The notes under the pieces: generated by a model
What the model was told of the DNA's origin: nothing
The model's database searches: none
The model's input: only the letters and a program-made list of their open reading frames with translations
Source: Tieghemiomyces parasiticus
Lineage: Eukaryota > Kickxellomycota > Dimargaritomycetes > Dimargaritales > Dimargaritaceae
Length of the DNA stretch: 32,312 nucleotides
NCBI GenBank assembly: GCA_027575765.1
Contig: JANBPT010000525.1
Span: 1 to 32,312 of the forward strand
Reading direction: 5' to 3'
Shown here: positions 9,918 to 19,193 of the stretch, in pieces
How the letters are laid out: the number at the start of each line of letters is the position of its first letter
How positions within the stretch are numbered: position 1 is the first letter of the stretch
Program-made: the position numbers and the translations under genes

Positions 9918-12722
9918 TTAGATAGCCTGGGCGCGGCTACCTTGGTAACCACCACGGCGGTTTTGGCCGTACGACCGGCCTCCCTCACCGTTCTGCCGCC
10001 GGTTGTTGTAGTCACCGCCACCGGAACGCTGGCCGCGGTCGCCGCGACGGTCATTGCCACCGAAACGGCTACCACCGCGTCCGCCACGACGATCGCCGCC
10101 GCGGAAACGGCCACCACCGCGCTGAGACCGGCCACCGCCCTGGCGGTCCTGGGACTCATCGTCCTCGCCATCACCGCCCTCGCCCTGTTCCTTCTGGAAC
10201 GTGGCGACCTTTTGGTCAAATAGCTTCTCGTTGTTATCCACAAGGTGTCCGACCTTATCGGCAAAGGTGAGGGCGAGCTGCTGGACGCGAGTGGGATCGA
10301 CGCCGTGGAACACGACGAGCTCGCCGACGCGGTCAAGGGACGCCACAAGTTCCTCGTGCCAGATCATCTTGGCGATGATGCGGTAGGCCACGGGGAGCGG
10401 CACGTCAAACATGGTGGCCAGCATGGGCAGCGACAGAGTCTCGTAGAACGGCGCGTAAGTGAAAAGGTACGTGCGCAGGCCCTCCTCCTTGATCTTGACG
10501 GTCAGCATGTCGCGGATCCGGTCCCCGCCCTCTGGGAGCAAGTCCCAGATTTTAATGGCCCGCATCAGGCGGTCGCACTTCTCCCAGTTACCGACGGCCA
10601 GGGCACGCGCCGCGCTCAGGATGTGGTCGCGAGTGTTCTCCGGGGGACCCGTGAAGATCTGGCGCTCATGGTAGTCCATGAGTCGGCGGAACACCTTGGA
10701 AATAATGCGCTTGCGCGCGTCCGGGTTGTTGGCCCCGCCGGCACGCGCCATAGCCGGAATCTCCAGAAGCAGGCACGACGTCAAGTACACGCACTCGAGC
10801 AGCTCCAAATTGATGTGCATGTGGAAAGGCAGCTGGCGCTGGCGTTCCAAAAATTCCTGGTCAGGGTCAACGGGGCCCTTGCGTTGGTTATGCACACCCT
10901 GGGCAAGCAGCTCCTTCTGGCGACCGGATCCGCAAATCTCCTGCAGGGCCGCGAAGGCCTCCTTGACGAACCCTTGGCGGAAAGCGCACAAACCGAGCTG
11001 GACCAGCGCGCGGTTGTACAACACCTGGACGGAAATCTCGGCCAGGTGGATGGTCTCCTGCAGGTGGGACATGAGTAGGAGATCGCGGGCGGCGTGGAAA
11101 CGGTCGTGGAGGGCGTGGTGGTAAATGTGGCACAGAATGGCCCGCGTGCGTAGCACCGAGTCGCCGTGGCGGTACAGGTAAGCGCACAGGTGGTGTACCA
11201 AGGTCGAGGGATCGATGGGGGCTTGGTAGTCCACGATGGTCGAACGCAGACCCGGGCCGGCCGACTCGCGCAGGCGCTGCTCGAGGACAGTCGCCACCTG
11301 GTCGGGCTTGTAGTACAGGTGGTCGACACGACGCATCACCGCGCGGGACACACTGTCAGTGAGTTGACGGGACTCAAAGTACATTTGACTGCGGGCGATC
11401 AGTACGTAGAGCGCGGTCTGGTTCTTAAGGCGGCGCAAATAGTCGGTAGTGTGCGGGTCAATGGCCTGCAGAGTACGGAAGAACTCATCGTCCACCCGCT
11501 CCACCAGGGACACAATTGAACCTTGCACCTCGGTGGCCATTGGGTCGGCCTCTGACCCGTCGGCGGCCTGTTCATACACCTTGAGGTTGGGGTTCTCCTC
11601 CAGTAGGGTAAGCAGACGACCCAGGTTGATCACGGCGAAGTTCCAAGCGTCGAAAGGTAGCATGGCATTAGTACCCACGCGCTGGTCCAGGCGCAGGGCA
11701 ATCGAGGCCAGGAGGACGCGGGCGATGTCAGCTGGGGTGGAGGCAACGGCCAGTAGCTGGTTGGCCAGTTTGACCATGGCGCGCTGGTTGGTACTGCGCT
11801 TACCGCGAGCCGCAGACAGGGTCTGCAGGTGCTTGGGGATATCTTCGGCAATAATCCGCTCCTCCTTCACCACCTTGCCCTTGGCACCGACCTTAGTGAA
11901 CCCGTCGTCGTCGTCAGCCGCAGGGGCCTCACGCGCCGCGGATTCCTTGGGCTTCTTGGTCTTCTTCCCCGCGGGCGCGGGGGTCTTAGCAGCGGCCGAG
12001 GTGTCCTTCTTGAGCCAACGGTTGATACCCTGGGACGGCCCGTCATCATCGGACGACTCGTCAGAAGACATGTCCGAGTCGGACGGCCACGAGTCGGAGT
12101 CGTCATCACTGGCCTTGGGGGCGCGGGCGGGCTTCGCCTTGACCGGGGCAACCGGGGCAGCAGGGGCCTCGTCCTCCGAGTCAGACTCCTCGGCGCTCTC
12201 CTCGGCCGAGGACACGACGGGGTTGGCGCGGAAGGCAGCAATGTCGGCCTCATAGGGCTTGTTGTTCTTGCGGGCACGCTGCTTCATGGTATTGAAAGCC
12301 TTACCCTGCTGGGCGTTCCCTTTCTTGCGGGCGTCGGCACCGTCGCCGAGGGCGTCCTCGAGGGCCACCAAGCAGCGGAGGTAGAAGGCCGGGGGCTTGC
12401 CACCAGTTAGAAAAGAAGGTCCAAACTTGGTGATGAGTCGGTTGCTGGCGTCAAACTCACTGAGGATGCGCATCCAGTCGTCAGTCTTGAGCCCGGAGTT
12501 GATGGCTGCGACGTGGCCACGGAGCAGATCAAACCGCTTGTCCTTCGCCGAGCGTACCACACGCTTCACATCCTCTTCGCTCTCGGAATCGGACGAGTAG
12601 GCGTTGCGGGCGAACCGGGTGGCCGGGGTCGGGGCGACGACCTCATCTTCACTATGGTACGAGGAATCGGAGGAGCTGGACGACGAATCGCTGTCGCTCC
12701 CGCCGCGGAAGAAGCGAGACAT
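9918..12722 (-). CDS. Eukaryotic translation initiation factor 3 subunit C
   Basis: A 934-residue intronless gene. eIF3c is a core PCI-domain subunit of eIF3; with eIF3a it anchors the complex on the 40S subunit and contacts eIF1 and eIF5 during start-site selection. The N-terminus MSRFFRGGSDSDSSSSSSD is diagnostic: a short basic start then a Ser/Asp-rich acidic stretch, with further acidic low-complexity blocks to about residue 290. A long helical region follows, then the PCI/winged-helix domain at about 725-835 (including LRTYLFTYAPFYETLSLP and VAYRIIAKMIWHEEL). The last 90 residues are an RGG/GGR tail (GGGRFRGGDRRGGRGG), suited to RNA binding and arginine methylation. Length is close to human (913) and longer than yeast Nip1 (812), mainly because of the RGG tail. 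Large opposite-strand frames (for example 11449-12255) are GC3 shadows. Confidence 0.97.
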   Translation of the reverse strand: MSRFFRGGSDSDSSSSSSDSSYHSEDEVVAPTPATRFARNAYSSDSESEEDVKRVVRSAKDKRFDLLRGHVAAINSGLKTDDWMRILSEFDASNRLITKFGPSFLTGGKPPAFYLRCLVALEDALGDGADARKKGNAQQGKAFNTMKQRARKNNKPYEADIAAFRANPVVSSAEESAEESDSEDEAPAAPVAPVKAKPARAPKASDDDSDSWPSDSDMSSDESSDDDGPSQGINRWLKKDTSAAAKTPAPAGKKTKKPKESAAREAPAADDDDGFTKVGAKGKVVKEERIIAEDIPKHLQTLSAARGKRSTNQRAMVKLANQLLAVASTPADIARVLLASIALRLDQRVGTNAMLPFDAWNFAVINLGRLLTLLEENPNLKVYEQAADGSEADPMATEVQGSIVSLVERVDDEFFRTLQAIDPHTTDYLRRLKNQTALYVLIARSQMYFESRQLTDSVSRAVMRRVDHLYYKPDQVATVLEQRLRESAGPGLRSTIVDYQAPIDPSTLVHHLCAYLYRHGDSVLRTRAILCHIYHHALHDRFHAARDLLLMSHLQETIHLAEISVQVLYNRALVQLGLCAFRQGFVKEAFAALQEICGSGRQKELLAQGVHNQRKGPVDPDQEFLERQRQLPFHMHINLELLECVYLTSCLLLEIPAMARAGGANNPDARKRIISKVFRRLMDYHERQIFTGPPENTRDHILSAARALAVGNWEKCDRLMRAIKIWDLLPEGGDRIRDMLTVKIKEEGLRTYLFTYAPFYETLSLPMLATMFDVPLPVAYRIIAKMIWHEELVASLDRVGELVVFHGVDPTRVQQLALTFADKVGHLVDNNEKLFDQKVATFQKEQGEGGDGEDDESQDRQGGGRSQRGGGRFRGGDRRGGRGGSRFGGNDRRGDRGQRSGGGDYNNRRQNGEGGRSYGQNRRGGYQGSRAQAI

Positions 12723-14466
12723 GTTGGAAGGGGAAGGTTAAGGATTACCCAAAAAAAAAATGAGGGTTCGCTGCAGGCGGAGTTGGGGGTGGAGTGCAGG
12801 ATCAGTAACGAGTGGGATCGGATGGAAGGATGGCGACGTGTGGGCTACAAGGATGTGCCAGTGCAAACCAAGGATGGCGGAGAGATCCGAAAAGGGAGAC
12901 TCGGCAGGGAGCACAAAAGTGGGGATGATGCAACAGGCGGGAGGCGGTGTGATCGGGTTGTAGATGACCAGGTGGTCGAGGGATGGGTTTGATCCAGGCT
13001 GGGTCGGATCGGTATGGGTGCGGGTCGGTGGCAGAAAAAGTGGGCTGCGATCTGGAATACCGTCCCGTTGACGTCGTAGCAGGGAGATTAGGGAAACTGG
13101 GCCTTAAAAAAAAAACAGGGCTTGGGCTAATCCGAAAGTCGGCGGGAGAGTAAACTACTGGAGGTAGGTTCAGAACTCAGAGGTGATAGGAGTGGTTATG
13201 CGGAACACGAAAGGTGTAGGTCGCCACCGCCATTGCCAAGCTCCAGGCAGTCAGAGGGGAGGCTGTTTCAACGTCAAACCTACCCAACGAACTTAGTTAC
13301 TGCAGATGTGCCATCCAGTTGGCACAACGCTGACTGCGTCAACAGCGGTGTCTGTAAGGCTAACTTCGCATACTAGACTGGCTAGTGGTTCACATCAGTA
13401 CTGTATGAGCAAGAGGTACCCTTTGCTTGCCATCTTGAGAGTCAACAGTAAAGCGCGAAACAAGCCTGATACGCAACACCTAACATGTCAGAGCCATAGC
13501 CTGCCCCTTTAAGTCACTATTTGCGGAAGTCATGTCGATATATTCGGGACAGTACAGCTTGACTACCGAGGCACCGACTGAACGGCACTGTCCTCCAGTC
13601 ATGTCATTCTGAGTAGCGCCCGTTGAACATGCTACTATAGCTAAAATTTGTGAGGCCAGTCCCTAACCTACTAGACATGTAAGGTACCAAAAATCACGTG
13701 ACAACAATATTTCACGATCGGAGCCATGGTCCCCACGAGTTTATCTCACCGTCGGTCATCACTGCTCACTTCTAGGGTCTACCCACCATCGCCCTTCCCC
13801 CACGTATCTCCATCTAGACTTGGAGATGGGGCGTAGAATGTGGAGTTTCCTACCAACCGCGGTTTCAGTAAATCCGCTGATCACGTACTAATGGTTAAGC
13901 TAGAAATGCATACAGGTGGGAGGAGGGGGGGTAAGTTCGATGACTATGCCACCTTCATCGGCGTCCGGGTTACAGTGACAAATGGGCGGTTACTTTTTCT
14001 TGTCTCATCTGTAGATATGATATTAGCTGGGTCTCAGCCGCATATTTAGCCTCACAATAATATATCGGTCGTGCGGTCGTTAGTATCCAACGCATGACGC
14101 GAAACAGCTATCGTTAGGCATGTAAGCTATATATGTGGTAGACCATTGATATTAAGAACGTCGGCAGTGTTTGTTGTGGTGGGCTACGATTAAGACGGTT
14201 AAATACTAGTATACTCAGTACGGAACAACGCCATCAAAGTATGCCCTGTACGGTGATTATACCATCGGCCAGACAGTCATAAAAATCAAGCTACAAAACT
14301 TACGAAAGTTCACAATGTTTTGTTTAGCTGAGGGCCTGTCACACGACTGGGCCCAGAGGGTTAGCGTATCCCGTGGTGCGAGCGGTTCACCTATCGCCAT
14401 TCAATACTTTTGGCGTGTCCCTGCCGCGCGCGAATGTACCATATTCTATTAACACCACACTTGGCC
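12723..14466. other. Gene-poor stretch upstream of eIF3c
   Basis: The first few hundred bases presumably hold the eIF3c promoter and leader; they include A-runs near 12750 and 13107. A TCACGTGA palindrome (E-box type) sits at 13694-13701. The remaining sequence shows no gene, and codon statistics are unlike the genes of the window. Confidence 0.45.
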
Positions 14467-14473
14467 TATAAAA
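14467..14473 (+). promoter_or_regulatory. TATA-like box of the decayed paralogue
   Basis: TATAAAA, 93 bases before 14560, the position that aligns with the start codon of the intact paralogue. The intact gene has its TATAAATA exactly 93 bases before its ATG. The shared spacing suggests the promoter was duplicated with the gene. Confidence 0.4.
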
Positions 14474-14559
14474 CGAGCGGCGAAGGTATCCACTTGAGCT
14501 ACTCCAGTGCAACCATCCCGTATTTCACTACCCGAAAGATCCACAATAGTCTGTCGCAA

Positions 14560-15235
14560 TCCTCCCTGCGTTGCTGTAAATTCGAACACTGCCCATGGTG
14601 CCACCGTCGTATTTTGGTTTGCATGGCACTACTACCGCTTTCGTACCGCTGGTTAATGGGCTGAGTCCACCACTCACACGGCTATGTAACTGCCTTAAGG
14701 TGGTCTCGGCTGGAGCTCGGACGTTCCAAGGGTACTTGGCCTTGAGTAGGCAGGAGCTCTTGAGTAGCTCGGATCCTTCCACGCCATCGGATTACCTATT
14801 AGTCGCACTAGACGAAGCTGACCATTACGGAGTTCTTAACACACCGCCAGCTCACTCGCATTGTGAGGCCTGTAATACCTTGTGGTGGCGGTGGTGAATT
14901 AGCCGATATCTGGTACCATTTTTCTTGACCAGAAGACCCTCGGTAAATTTTCGCTGGCCGTTGTCGAGTACCATATGGTGATGTTGAGCGACTGCGGATG
15001 TGATGACCATGATGAGCAAATGGAAAGGAATTTCTTGCTAATCGTATGCACTTTACGAGTCGCTCTGAATTCTCTAGAGCACTTTGTTGACGCCACTTTG
15101 CGTTACGCTAACGACTGGCCACCCGGCAGAGCCGAAATCCGACTATCTTACCTCGACCATCTAGTATTACACTATGCAAACCTGGTCCGGTGGCTGGGAT
15201 ACGCTCACCTCGACTTAACCTACTTGAGGTCCTAG
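14560..15235 (+). pseudogene. Decayed tandem paralogue of the 271-codon orphan gene at 16177
   Basis: Homology to the gene at 16177-16992 is visible in three blocks. (1) TGCCACCGTCG at 14599 matches TGCCACTGTCG at 16216 and both code a Cys-His/Arg-Arg start followed by a hydrophobic strand. (2) CATTGTGAGGCCTG is identical at 14859 and 16399 and codes HCEA in both. (3) Frame 14975-15235 aligns without gaps to the central helical region: E.N...., LR..L..L..FV, then W and YL..L, about 13 identities in 50 residues by hand count, followed by a shared RW after a short gap. The spacing between blocks 2 and 3 differs by 5 nt (164 versus 159), which shifts the frame, and stops (TGA, TAG) lie between them. 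Blocks 1 and 2 are also out of frame (77 nt extra). No ATG stands at the expected start, and the C-terminal third is not clearly recognisable. Hence a relic, older than a recent duplication. Confidence 0.7.
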
Positions 15236-16083
15236 CTCCCGTGTGCCAAACAGGCGCTGGGGGCATACTTGAATAGGGCGTCCGATATGACCCACTAGTT
15301 TGTCAATTACGGCGATCGCAGTATAACCACGATGGTCCAACATGACCTATAATACCCTCCCTTCGCCGAGGTTATGTAAGATTAGCAGTTGATTGTACGA
15401 GGCTTTATCAGGAGCGTCATAGTTCTGAGAGCATCCGCGACTCATAGTCCTTCTCATGCATAACAACGGGCATATTAGGCTAGACAGGATTGTGAAAATT
15501 GTGTATGGCTGGCAGACGGTCATGCGGCATACATGAGGTGAAGATCACTAAAATGGAAATCAATTGCATTATGAATTTAGATTTCTGCTACATAGCCAGC
15601 CAGCCTCCCTTGGGTCATTATGACCACGGAGGTCAATAGAGAGTCGATTATGAACCCAGGTTTTCTCATGGTTATCGCAATAGTCTAGAAGACTGTCAGA
15701 ACTACCAAAAGTACTATACGGCTGGGTTGCACCAGCGGATAAGCACCAGCGACTATTTTCCTGGTCGGTCCTTAAATCATAGCTCCGCGCTCATTGAGAG
15801 AGGGAGGTCTCTTGTCTCGGGTATTGGAAACCTGCTAAATATAGGAACCTGAGAAACTTCTCATCTAGGCGCAGGAGCGCATGCCACCTGGACTGGACAA
15901 TAATGTAACTATTCCACCCCTCTGTGCACGTGAGAACACCATCCATGTGTCCATATAACCAAATGGTTGCCACCCTTGCTCTGTCACAGGCTAATCCCTT
16001 CAGCGCCAATCCACAAGATTTTACCCGAAGACTATCCGTATGAGACCGAGCAGGGCGCATGGTACTAATGATTTTAGGGGGGT
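15236..16083. other. Spacer between relic and intact orphan gene
   Basis: No gene supported. Just past 15235 a frame reading ...ASDMTH then stop weakly resembles SDLANH of the intact protein and may be the last trace of the relic. The opposite-strand frame at 15791-16150 has no recognisable domain and overlaps the promoter of the orphan gene. Confidence 0.4.
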
Positions 16084-16091
16084 TATAAATA
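16084..16091 (+). promoter_or_regulatory. TATA box of the orphan gene
   Basis: TATAAATA, 93 bases upstream of the ATG at 16177, a normal distance for a transcription start about 30 bases downstream and a leader of about 60 bases. It supports 16177-16992 being a real transcribed gene. Confidence 0.5.
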
Positions 16092-16176
16092 GATACCCGC
16101 TCCCTGTCCGAGCAAACGTTTAGCACATACCTCCCTATTCTGACCATCATATCGGATCAATCTGCTCACCTTCACC

Positions 16177-16992
16177 ATGTCGTATTCCCAAATCATAACC
16201 CTGTTCTCGCCGCAGTGCCACTGTCGCAAGACTGTGGTCATCAAGGCACTGATCTTTCCGCACGAATTTTGCACCGCCGAGTGTCATCACCTCGAAGCCG
16301 AGCGTATCGGCCTCACAGAAATTAACCCTAGCCGACGCCCAGGCACGCCCGTCAGGCCCTTAGCTCGCCCGTACAACTCCGAGGCCGTCGAGCACCCACA
16401 TTGTGAGGCCTGGAATGCGGCTATAGACTACCTCACCGCCATCGCCCATATGGGTCCTTGCGATACCCCGGAATACGGCCAAGTGGCCATCGCCAAGATT
16501 CGGCACGCTGCAACATGCTATCGAGTCACGTTGGCCCAAGGTGAAAAGGAAACGGCCGAGGAGAACATCACCATCGTTATTCATGCCCTTCGCGCCGTCC
16601 TGGCTACCCTGGACCTCTTCGTCAAGACTTCGTTTCCCCACATGACCGAATGGGCATCGGATATGCCGCTCACGTGGGCCGAGTACCTTGCGTATCTCGA
16701 AGGCGCCGTGGACCTGTACGCCGGGATCACCCGGTGGATCCTTGTCGCCACCCGGGAGTTGGCCGGCCTGGTGGATGGCTCATTCTTTATTAAGGGTGAG
16801 CTGTCAGGGTACCTCGATAAGATCCCACCCGTGACCCGGCAGATATGTCGCGCAATCTCCCAAGTGCGGTCTCATACGAATTCGGATCTGGCTAACCACA
16901 GGGACCTGGCCGCGGCGATCGACGACTGGGTGGATGTGGCGCGTTGTCTAGATTCCCATGTGAATCACCGCCGTGCGTTTTGTCGCTATTGA
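16177..16992 (+). CDS. Unrecognised 271-residue protein, member of a local two-copy family
   Basis: Intronless, strongly GC-ending codons like the housekeeping genes, and a start codon in good context (CACCATGT) behind a TATA box; these features and the paralogous relic upstream argue that it is real. I recognise no family. The first 45 residues are Cys/His-rich (Cys-His-Cys-Arg near residue 14, then C..EC.H), which might bind metal. A proline/arginine-rich link follows (about 50-65). From about 73 to the end the protein is probably all-helical (HCEAWNAAIDYL, HALRAVLATLDLFV, WAEYLAYLEGAVDLYAGITRWIL, LAAAIDDWVDVARCLD). No signal peptide or clear membrane segment. The helical part with regularly placed Trp/Tyr is the part conserved in the relic. 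Function unknown; a secreted or viral origin is not indicated. Confidence 0.75.
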   Translation: MSYSQIITLFSPQCHCRKTVVIKALIFPHEFCTAECHHLEAERIGLTEINPSRRPGTPVRPLARPYNSEAVEHPHCEAWNAAIDYLTAIAHMGPCDTPEYGQVAIAKIRHAATCYRVTLAQGEKETAEENITIVIHALRAVLATLDLFVKTSFPHMTEWASDMPLTWAEYLAYLEGAVDLYAGITRWILVATRELAGLVDGSFFIKGELSGYLDKIPPVTRQICRAISQVRSHTNSDLANHRDLAAAIDDWVDVARCLDSHVNHRRAFCRY

Positions 16993-18252
16993 CGAGCTCT
17001 ACTTCCCAAGCCCTCGTTCAGCTTAAGGGCCACCTAAGCCGCGACGCCTAACCATCAATGTCTAAGCTAGCTTGAGAAACGGGAGCAGGTAGTACTGGGG
17101 TTGACGATGTTTCAGCCAGTCACTTTGGAAGTAGGCTGCACCCCAACCTCCATTCAGATAGTATAGGAAACCACCGCTTACCTGGCGATGTGATTAGCAA
17201 CTCCAATATTTTAGGATTTACGTAATACAGGTGCGGTCCTTACCAGACGTTAGGTCACCTTGTAAACCCATAAAACTTGTCCATCAGACGGCAATTAGTC
17301 GCATAGATCTTCCACCTTGGTAATAGCGACTGATATACTTCATCGGTTGGTCAACATATCATAATGCCGACTGACAATGACATGACCTTGACTCAGGACC
17401 AGGTCGACATCGTGGTGCTCTTGCAGCAAGTACCACCCACGATCGTCTGTATGCTGAAGCGGGCCGCCACGGCTGGAACACCACACAGTGATCACTAATC
17501 AAATCAGGTGAACTGCTTGCGGTCTCCGCGATCAATTTCAGGCTGTGAGGTGAAGCAGCGGACATCAAATGCGTGCCACGTGCCCCATTGGACAAAATTA
17601 AGGACGGTCAGCAACAGGATCTCATCAGTCTCGAAGGTCACACCCTTTTGGGCTCGAAGGCTACGTTGTAATTGGGAGACCAGGGCCAACTTGCAGAAGG
17701 AGTGACGCGGCATATGGGTTAGGTAACGTTGTATGGAAGTGACGTGGGATCAGTTGAAGTATACTTGGCCAGTTGTAATGAAGTGGAGGTGGACCTGGTA
17801 CACGACAAGTGGAAACTAGATTGAGGAGGGTGAGGCCCGCCAACTTGGATAGCCAATATTGGAAACCATCTAGACAAACCCATCGAAGGAGAAACGCAGC
17901 TAGTGACAGGCCCCCCTACTAATACTCAATTGGTGATTTATTAGATTAGAGGACCGGTAGGGGAGTCGGTACCCCCACGGTACCAGACTATCCTGCGGCC
18001 AATTATTCTTCAAGCCGTCTTACATTGTTTGGTGTGGCGGGGGGAGAATTGAACGGTATGCTGCTGTCTGCAATCTATGAGGCACTGCGGAAACTTGTTT
18101 ACTTTATTGACATTGGTATCCCTCATCGGAAAACCAAATGAACCGAACCCCCGGCCAAATCCAGCCGACATTGAAGCAATGATAGCCTCGAGATGTCGAA
18201 TGCTGGACCAGCGGAGGTGTGTAACCGCATGCGTTTCCAACACATATTGCAC
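16993..18252. other. Gene-poor stretch between the orphan gene and RPS13
   Basis: Mostly featureless. A 44-codon ATG frame at 17364-17498 (+) has codons more like the genes (see findings), and a minus-strand frame at 17504-17713 (69 codons) has a coding-like look but no recognisable domain. Minus-strand AATAAA at 17937-17942 lies about 310 bases past the RPS13 stop, rather far to be its signal. Confidence 0.4.
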
Positions 18253-19193
18253 TTAAGCAATCAGGGTGGAGGCGGTGGCGGACTCGCTGTATAGATGCAA
18301 ATACAACGTACGATGTCGAGTGGGAGGGGGGAGGTGAAATGGAGACAGGGTTAGCAATGTCGACTATTGCCCAGTGACGAACGAGACCAGCTTCCCACCG
18401 ACTCCACCAACCATCGCAATGGCGGGTGAGGGATCAGGTGGGAAAGGATTGGTCGCGAGCGAGCCGTAGCAATGTCCAAGGTAATCCCGATCCAGATTAT
18501 GGGTGGGTAGGAAGAGGGTGGCAGCGGTAGAACACCCAGTCAGCCGGCACTCCGCTAGGAGCCATACTCAGATGTAAAGGCTCGTCGGAGGCGGGGAATT
18601 GGCCGGTCATTTCTAGTATAGCACAATCCCCATAGTGGAAGGTATGGCTACCACTGCCAGTAGTCATCTGCCCCACCCACTCAGGGAAGTTTGGACACCC
18701 ATTGCGGCAACCCGGCGAGCAGATAAAGTCACAAACAAACGGGGTGACAAACAATTGAAACGATTACTTACTACTTCCAGTTGGGGGGCAGCTTGCTGCA
18801 GGTCTTGTAGTAACGGGCCAGACGGTGGATGCGGGACTCGAGGAGAATCAGGCGGTACTTGGCGTCCTTGTCCTTGCGGGTGCGCTCCATGTGCTTGCGG
18901 ATGGTCACGGCCTTCTTGATCATGTGGTACAGATCCTCGGGGATGGTGGGGGCGAGGCCGTTGGCCTTGAGGATGCGGACGATCTGGGTGCCAGTGACGG
19001 CCTTGACGAAGGGGATGCCGTGAGAATCACGCAGCTGACCACCGATCTGGGACGGGGGGATGCCCTTCTTGGCCAGCTTGCAGATGGTCTCAACAACCTC
19101 CTCAGCGCTGGTCTTCACCCAGGTGGGGGCCGTGCGGCGGTACGGCTTGCAGGAGCGGGAAATACCCTTACCGGGGTTGTGCATGCGACCCAT
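18253..19193 (-). CDS. 40S ribosomal protein S13 (uS15), two exons
   Basis: Spliced gene: complement(join(18253..18286, 18772..19193)), 151 residues, the same length as human RPS13. uS15 binds helix 22 of 18S rRNA in the body of the small subunit. Exon 1 starts [14 protein letters not shown] and runs through [31 protein letters not shown] and [14 protein letters not shown] to LPPNWK. There the reading frame meets TAG, but the last two bases before it (TA) followed by GTAAGT form a phase-2 donor. The acceptor TATACAG (ending at 18287) joins C to complete the tyrosine codon and gives [11 protein letters not shown] then stop, which matches the conserved C-terminus (YES.TASAL). The intron is 485 nt, the longest found in the window, with a good branch site (GCTAAC) near 18350. 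Divergent with prefoldin 3. Confidence 0.97.

Noticed and set aside
11449..12255. 268-codon plus-strand frame, and a 277-codon one at 10245-11078
   Set aside because: Both are antisense to eIF3c and reflect its codon bias, with no domain of their own.
15791..16150. 119-codon minus-strand frame upstream of the orphan gene
   Set aside because: No domain, mixed codon use, and it overlaps the TATA box and leader of the orphan gene.
17504..17713. 69-codon minus-strand frame, considered as a third copy of the orphan family
   Set aside because: Only scattered matches to the helical region of the 16177 gene, without any of the shared nucleotide words.
18287..18771. U14-like C/D snoRNA in the RPS13 intron
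   Set aside because: A D-box-like CTGA is present but no convincing C box at the right distance and no recognisable 18S guide; kept only as a check.
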